From Cacajao melanocephalus (lineage: Eukaryota > Chordata > Mammalia > Primates > Pitheciidae), in NCBI GenBank assembly GCA_963573385.1, contig CAUYLG010038472.1:29241-93240 (forward strand): 64,000 bases of DNA, read 5' to 3'. Below the pieces are notes generated by a model. That model saw nothing but the letters and a program-made list of their open reading frames with translations, was not told the DNA's origin and ran no database searches. This document shows, in pieces, positions 59,072 to 64,000 of the stretch (the first letter of the stretch is position 1; each line of letters starts with the position of its first letter). A program made the translations under genes and the position numbers.

Positions 59072-59865
59072 CTATGTCATACTTATGTATTTTTAAACAA
59101 TATAATAATATCATAAAGATATAAATTCCCTCCAAATTGATCTATAAATTTGTTTCATTTCCTATCAGAATCCCAGCGGGGTTTTTTATGAAACTTATGA
59201 TTCTAAAATTTATATGGAGAAGTAAAAAGCCAAGAATCGCCAGGAAAAGGAAGAGCAGGGCAGGGACTGACTCTATGCCAGGATTTATTACAAATCCTTA
59301 ATAATTAAGATGATGTGGTATTGATGTAAGGATAGAAGAATTAACTGATAAGACAACATATAGTCTATAAGTCAGGCATTTATGCATATGAAACTTTGGC
59401 ATATGATGGAGGTGGCATATCAGATCAGTGGGGAAAGGAAAATATGTTCAAAATATGGAGTTGGAAAAATGTCATAGGGGAGAAAATGAAATTGAATCTC
59501 TAGTTCACATTGTACACAAAATCAACTCCAGATGGTGAAGGGGTGGAGGAGGCAGGCAGGAGATTGTTGGTTTCATTATAAACTTCACAATATTATTAGA
59601 CTGTTACATTATTTAAATAAAAATACAAACTAATTTTTAAGAAAGAAAAAAATTCCCAGGGTTAACAAAGATGTAATGAAACAGTAACAATTATACCCTG
59701 TGTGAATATAAATTGGTATGAATTTTTGGAAGGGCAATTTACAAATAACTGTCTAAATTTTAAGTACATGTATCCTGTGGATCAGCAATCTCTCTTTTAG
59801 TATCTTATCCTGCAGCTATACTTGCTGAAGAGATATGTACATAAATGTTTGTTGCAGCTTCGGGG

Positions 59866-60578
<713 letters not shown>

Positions 60579-60723
60579 GAGGGGATAGGGGAATGTTTAA
60601 TGGGTATACAGTTTCAGTTTTGCGTGATAAAAAAGTCTGGATATTGATTGCACAAAATTGTGAATGGACTTAACACTACTCAACTGTATACTTAAAATGG
60701 CTAAGATAATACATTTTGTTATT

Positions 60724-61016
60724 TTTTTTTCTTTTGAGATGGAGTCTTGCTCTGTTGCCCAGCCTGGAGTGTAGTGGCTCAATCTTGGCTCACTGCAACC
60801 TCTGCTTCCCTGGGCTCAAGCAGTTCTCCTGCCTCAGCCTCCCGAGTAGCTGGGATTACAGGCGCACGCCACCATGCCCAGCTAATTTTTGTATTTTTAG
60901 TCGAGACCGGGTTTCACCATGTTGGTCAGGCTGGTCTCAAACTCCTGACCTCATGATCCACCTGCCTCGGCCTCCCAAAGTAATGGGATTACAGGTGTGA
61001 GCCACTGCGCCCAGCC
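60724..61016 (-). mobile_element. Alu
   Basis: Reverse-oriented. TTGTTATT occurs at both flanks. Confidence 0.95.
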
Positions 61017-61380
61017 TTGTTATTAGTATTTTACCACAATTTTTTTTTAAGTAATAATCCTGAAAAAAAATAGGGCCACTGCTTGGGGACTATAAGTTTG
61101 CTAGAACCTGAGAGGAGATAGGAATCATTTGGGAGGCCAGAGAGAACATGATTAAGTAGAGTACCAGAAATCAGAGCAGGCTTCTAGCTGATCCAGAGGC
61201 TTGTGGTGCAGGTTGAGTGAGGGCAAAGTTCAGAGAAGTAGGACACCTCATGCCAAGTATATTCGTGTCCATAATACTGATTTTCCAGTTAGTTGCTGCC
61301 TCCTTCTGTTCATTTTGGGAGGGACCTGGATACTAAGTTCTGCAAACCCAGGACAGAGGAAGGCTCTAAATAGTGATTCT

Positions 61381-61686
61381 TTTTGGTTTTTGTTTGTTTG
61401 TTTTTGAGATGGAGTCTTGCTCTGTCGCCCAGGCTAGAGTGCAGTGGCACAATCTCAGCTCGCTGCAGCCTCTGCCTTCAGGTTCCAGCGATTCTCCTGC
61501 CTCAGCCTCCTGGGTAGCTGGGATTACAGGTGCGTGCCATCACGCCCAGCTAATTTTTGTATTTTTAGTAGAGATGTGGTTTCACCTTGTTGGCCAGGCT
61601 GGTCTCGAACTTCTGACCTCAGGTGATCCACCCGCCTCGGCCTCCCAAAGTGCTAGGATTACAAGTGTGAGCCACGGCACCCAGCC
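61381..61686 (-). mobile_element. Alu with perfect 14-bp target duplication
   Basis: TAAATAGTGATTCT at 61367-61380 and 61687-61700; inserted at the edge of a MER20. Confidence 0.97.
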
Positions 61687-61691
61687 TAAAT

Positions 61692-61905
61692 AGTGATTCT
61701 TAACTGAGATGGCATTGTTCCCCTGAAGATATTTTGGAAACATGTGGGATTGTTTTTGTGAGATGCTAGAGGCATTTAGTGATTAGGGGCTAGAAATGCT
61801 GGCATCCAGCAATGCATGGGAACAGTTCAGCAAAACAAAGAATTGTCCTACATCCCACACGACTTTCAAATGGCCCATGGGACATTAATGAAGCTGGAAA
61901 ACCTA
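61692..61905 (+). mobile_element. MER20-like remnant
   Basis: 'tagtgattcttaactgagatggcattgttcccc', 'gatgctagaggcatttagtgattaggggctagaaatgctg', 'caaagaattgtcctaca'. More diverged than the copy at 8.0 kb. Confidence 0.65.
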
Positions 61906-62630
61906 AATTTGTAATATCTGATCCTAGACCCTAGCTCCATTTTACACATATGTTTTGCATGGTTTTAATATATGTTGAATTTTCCAGGCATGCAACTACC
62001 ATATCATTTAAAGGAAGATATTTTGTTCAGAGCTTTATCAATCATTGTTTACTGCTTTTGAAAATTACATCACTAAAGCACCCGAGGTATTTGAGTCACT
62101 AGCACTACCCAATAGCATGCATTTGAAGCTGAGCATTTACATTGATAATACATACACAGGCAAGAATCTAACTCTTACTCTGTCTTCTAATGGAATCAAG
62201 CCAAAGGATTTATTCCATCTTACGCTTCTAGTATTTCTTCTTTACAAGGAGCATTGTACTGACTTGAAGGAAAATTATGTGTGAAGGTTCACTTTATTTT
62301 CTGTGATTTCCTTTCAGCCTAGTAAAGGGGATGTTTCAAAATAGTTGTTATAGGAAGGGGCATGTGTCTTATGAGTTGAGAAGCACTACATTACACTAAG
62401 GTGGCCAGTTGTTGTTCTGAGTTGTGCCATCTCAACTAATCGAGAACTGTATGGTGCTGGAAGGGGAAGGACTTAAAGCTAAGGAGAGGACCTAGGAACA
62501 GAAGCATGAATGATATGAGGACTGAGTCAGAAGAAGCAAAAATTAACAAATAAATGCATAAATAAATAAGACACATGAATGCTAGGGAAAGCAGGATGGG
62601 TGTGTCCACATGCAGATACATGCACATTAG
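61906..62630. other. Unique intergenic sequence
   Basis: No repeat or gene recognised; only short chance frames. Confidence 0.6.
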
Positions 62631-62921
62631 GCAGGGCACAGTGGCTCATTCCTGTAATCCCAGCACTTTGGGAGGCCAAGGCAAGAGGATTGCTTGAGCC
62701 CAGGAGTTCAAGACCAGCCTGGACCACATAGGGAGACCTCATCTTTACAAAAAATAAAATTAAAAAAAAAATAGCTGGGTGTGGTGGCACACACCTGTGG
62801 TCCTAGCTACTTGGGAGGCTGAGGCAGGAGAATTACTTGAGCTCAGAAGTTTGAAGCTGCAGTGAACCATGTTCAAGCCACTGCACCCCAGCCTCAGTGG
62901 CAGAGTGATACTCTTTCAAAA

Positions 62922-62923
<2 letters not shown>
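62631..62923 (+). mobile_element. Alu
   Basis: Diverged dimeric Alu whose tail has become a TA repeat. Confidence 0.94.

Positions 62924-62952
<29 letters not shown>
62924..62952 (+). repeat. (TA)n microsatellite
   Basis: About 14 TA units in the Alu tail. Confidence 0.95.
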
Positions 62953-62959
<7 letters not shown>

Positions 62960-63004
62960 GCATATTGGATTCATACCTATTTAAAAACTAGCATCAATTA
63001 TTCT

Positions 63005-63250
63005 TTTCTTTTTTAAATGCTTGTCTTTAATTAGTTATATAAGTAATAAATATTCATTACAGAAAATTTCAAACATGTAGAAAAGTATAGGAAGAAAATT
63101 TAAATTGTTCTATTTATATTCATGTGCCATCTTTACAGGCATTTTGCTGTAGCTTTTTCCCAGTCATTTTCGTAAATATACATTTGCATCATACATGGTA
63201 AAGTTATATTGTGCAATTCTGTTTTTTATATCATTAAATTGAATTGGTTT
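63005..63250. mobile_element. Old LINE-like remnant
   Basis: 'taagtaataaatattcattacagaaaatttcaaacatgtag' resembles the block at 6195-6775. Confidence 0.4.
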
Positions 63251-63505
63251 TGAATTTTTTTAGATTTAATTTGTAAATTCCTTTCGGTTCTATAATTGTA
63301 TAAAAGATATAAGCATATTGAGTTCTTGCCTAGTTTTATGTATCTATCATTTAAAAAAGAATTCCCATGAAATCACATCCCCTTCCAACCAAAGCCCATT
63401 CTCTGCTCTCTTTCACTGAAAACCTTCTCAAAAAAGATGTCTACATGCTGACTCTACCTCCTTACCTCTCATTTACACTTAATTTTTTTTAGTAAAGAAC
63501 TATGA

Positions 63506-63808
63506 GGCCAGGCTCAGTGGCTCACACTTGTAATCCCAGCACTTTGGGAGGCCGAGGCTGGTGGTTCACAAGGTCAAGAGATTGAGACCATCTTGGTTAA
63601 CATGGTGAAACCCTATCTCTACTAAAAATACAAAAATTAGCTGGGCACTGTAGTGCGTGCCTATAGTCTCAGCTACTCAGGAGGCTGAGGCAGGAGAATC
63701 ACTTGAACCCAGGAGGCGGAAGAGGTGGCAGTGAGCCAAGATTGTGCCACTGTACTCCAGCCAAGACAACAGAGCAAGACTCTATCTCAAAAAAAAAAAA
63801 AAAAAAAG
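63506..63808 (+). mobile_element. Alu, AluY-like
   Basis: Has 'aaggtcaagagattgagaccatcttgg' and a ~19-A tail. Confidence 0.95.
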
Positions 63809-63839
63809 GTATAACAACCTTGTTTGTTTTTTTCTGTTG

Positions 63840-63984
63840 TTTTTTTTAAATTTTTTTTTGAAAGAAAAAGAGAAAAGAAAGAGTGAAAGAAAGAAAAAAA
63901 AAGAATGTAAGAGAGAAAGAAAGAAGAAGAGAAAGAGGGAGAGAGAACGGGATTCTTGTTCTATTGCCCAGGCTAGAATGCAGT
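63840..63984 (-). mobile_element. Degraded (GAAA)n tract and Alu head
   Basis: An A/G-rich tract (63860-63945) leads into 'gggattcttgttctattgcccaggctagaatgcag', the 3' end of a reverse Alu that breaks off at about 63984. Confidence 0.7.
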
Positions 63985-64000
63985 CTAAAAATGGGTATTA

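Overview
The window looks like a primate autosomal locus. It carries about 33 Alu copies, several L1, L2, MIR and MaLR remnants and a Tigger transposon, and its genes are split by introns that are mostly repeat. Two genes can be assembled exon by exon from the minus strand. MPZL3 (stop at 512, start at 22840) and MPZL2/EVA1 (stop at 27791, start at 35017) are both single-pass V-set immunoglobulin adhesion proteins of the myelin protein zero family. This pair and order match human 11q23.3. Both proteins are full length (235 and 215 aa), but each differs from the human protein as I recall it at several residues. I therefore infer a non-human simian; the species is not determined.

Layout. 1-511 is the MPZL3 3' UTR. 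512-22840 is the MPZL3 coding span in six exons, with a GC-rich promoter around 22.6-23.0 kb that carries ETS and CRE motifs. About 23.0-23.9 kb is a short intergenic gap. About 23.92-25.75 kb is the non-coding last exon of MPZL2, and coding exons follow from 27.79 to 35.02 kb. The MPZL2 promoter lies just above 35.02 kb and has AP-1 and E-box motifs. From about 35.2 kb to the end I find no gene. This is intergenic DNA filled with antisense L2, L1 copies nested in L1, a solo LTR-like block, a Tigger1-type DNA transposon cut by Alus, and two MER20 and two MER5A copies across the window. In the human map the next gene on this side is CD3E, which I expect beyond the window.

The two genes are tandem paralogues in the same orientation. 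Their V-domain exons have identical lengths (167 and 211 nt) and the same intron phases, which supports an old duplication. Both proteins are expected to act at epithelial cell contacts by homophilic adhesion.

I did not find a new biological system. The most unusual items are an 85-bp near-perfect inverted repeat in MPZL3 intron 1 with a third degenerate copy nearby, the clustered ETS/CRE sites at the MPZL3 start, an L1 with a twin-priming inversion nested inside an older L1, an unassigned 382-bp insertion with three CCAAT boxes, and two same-orientation fragments of one Tigger region.
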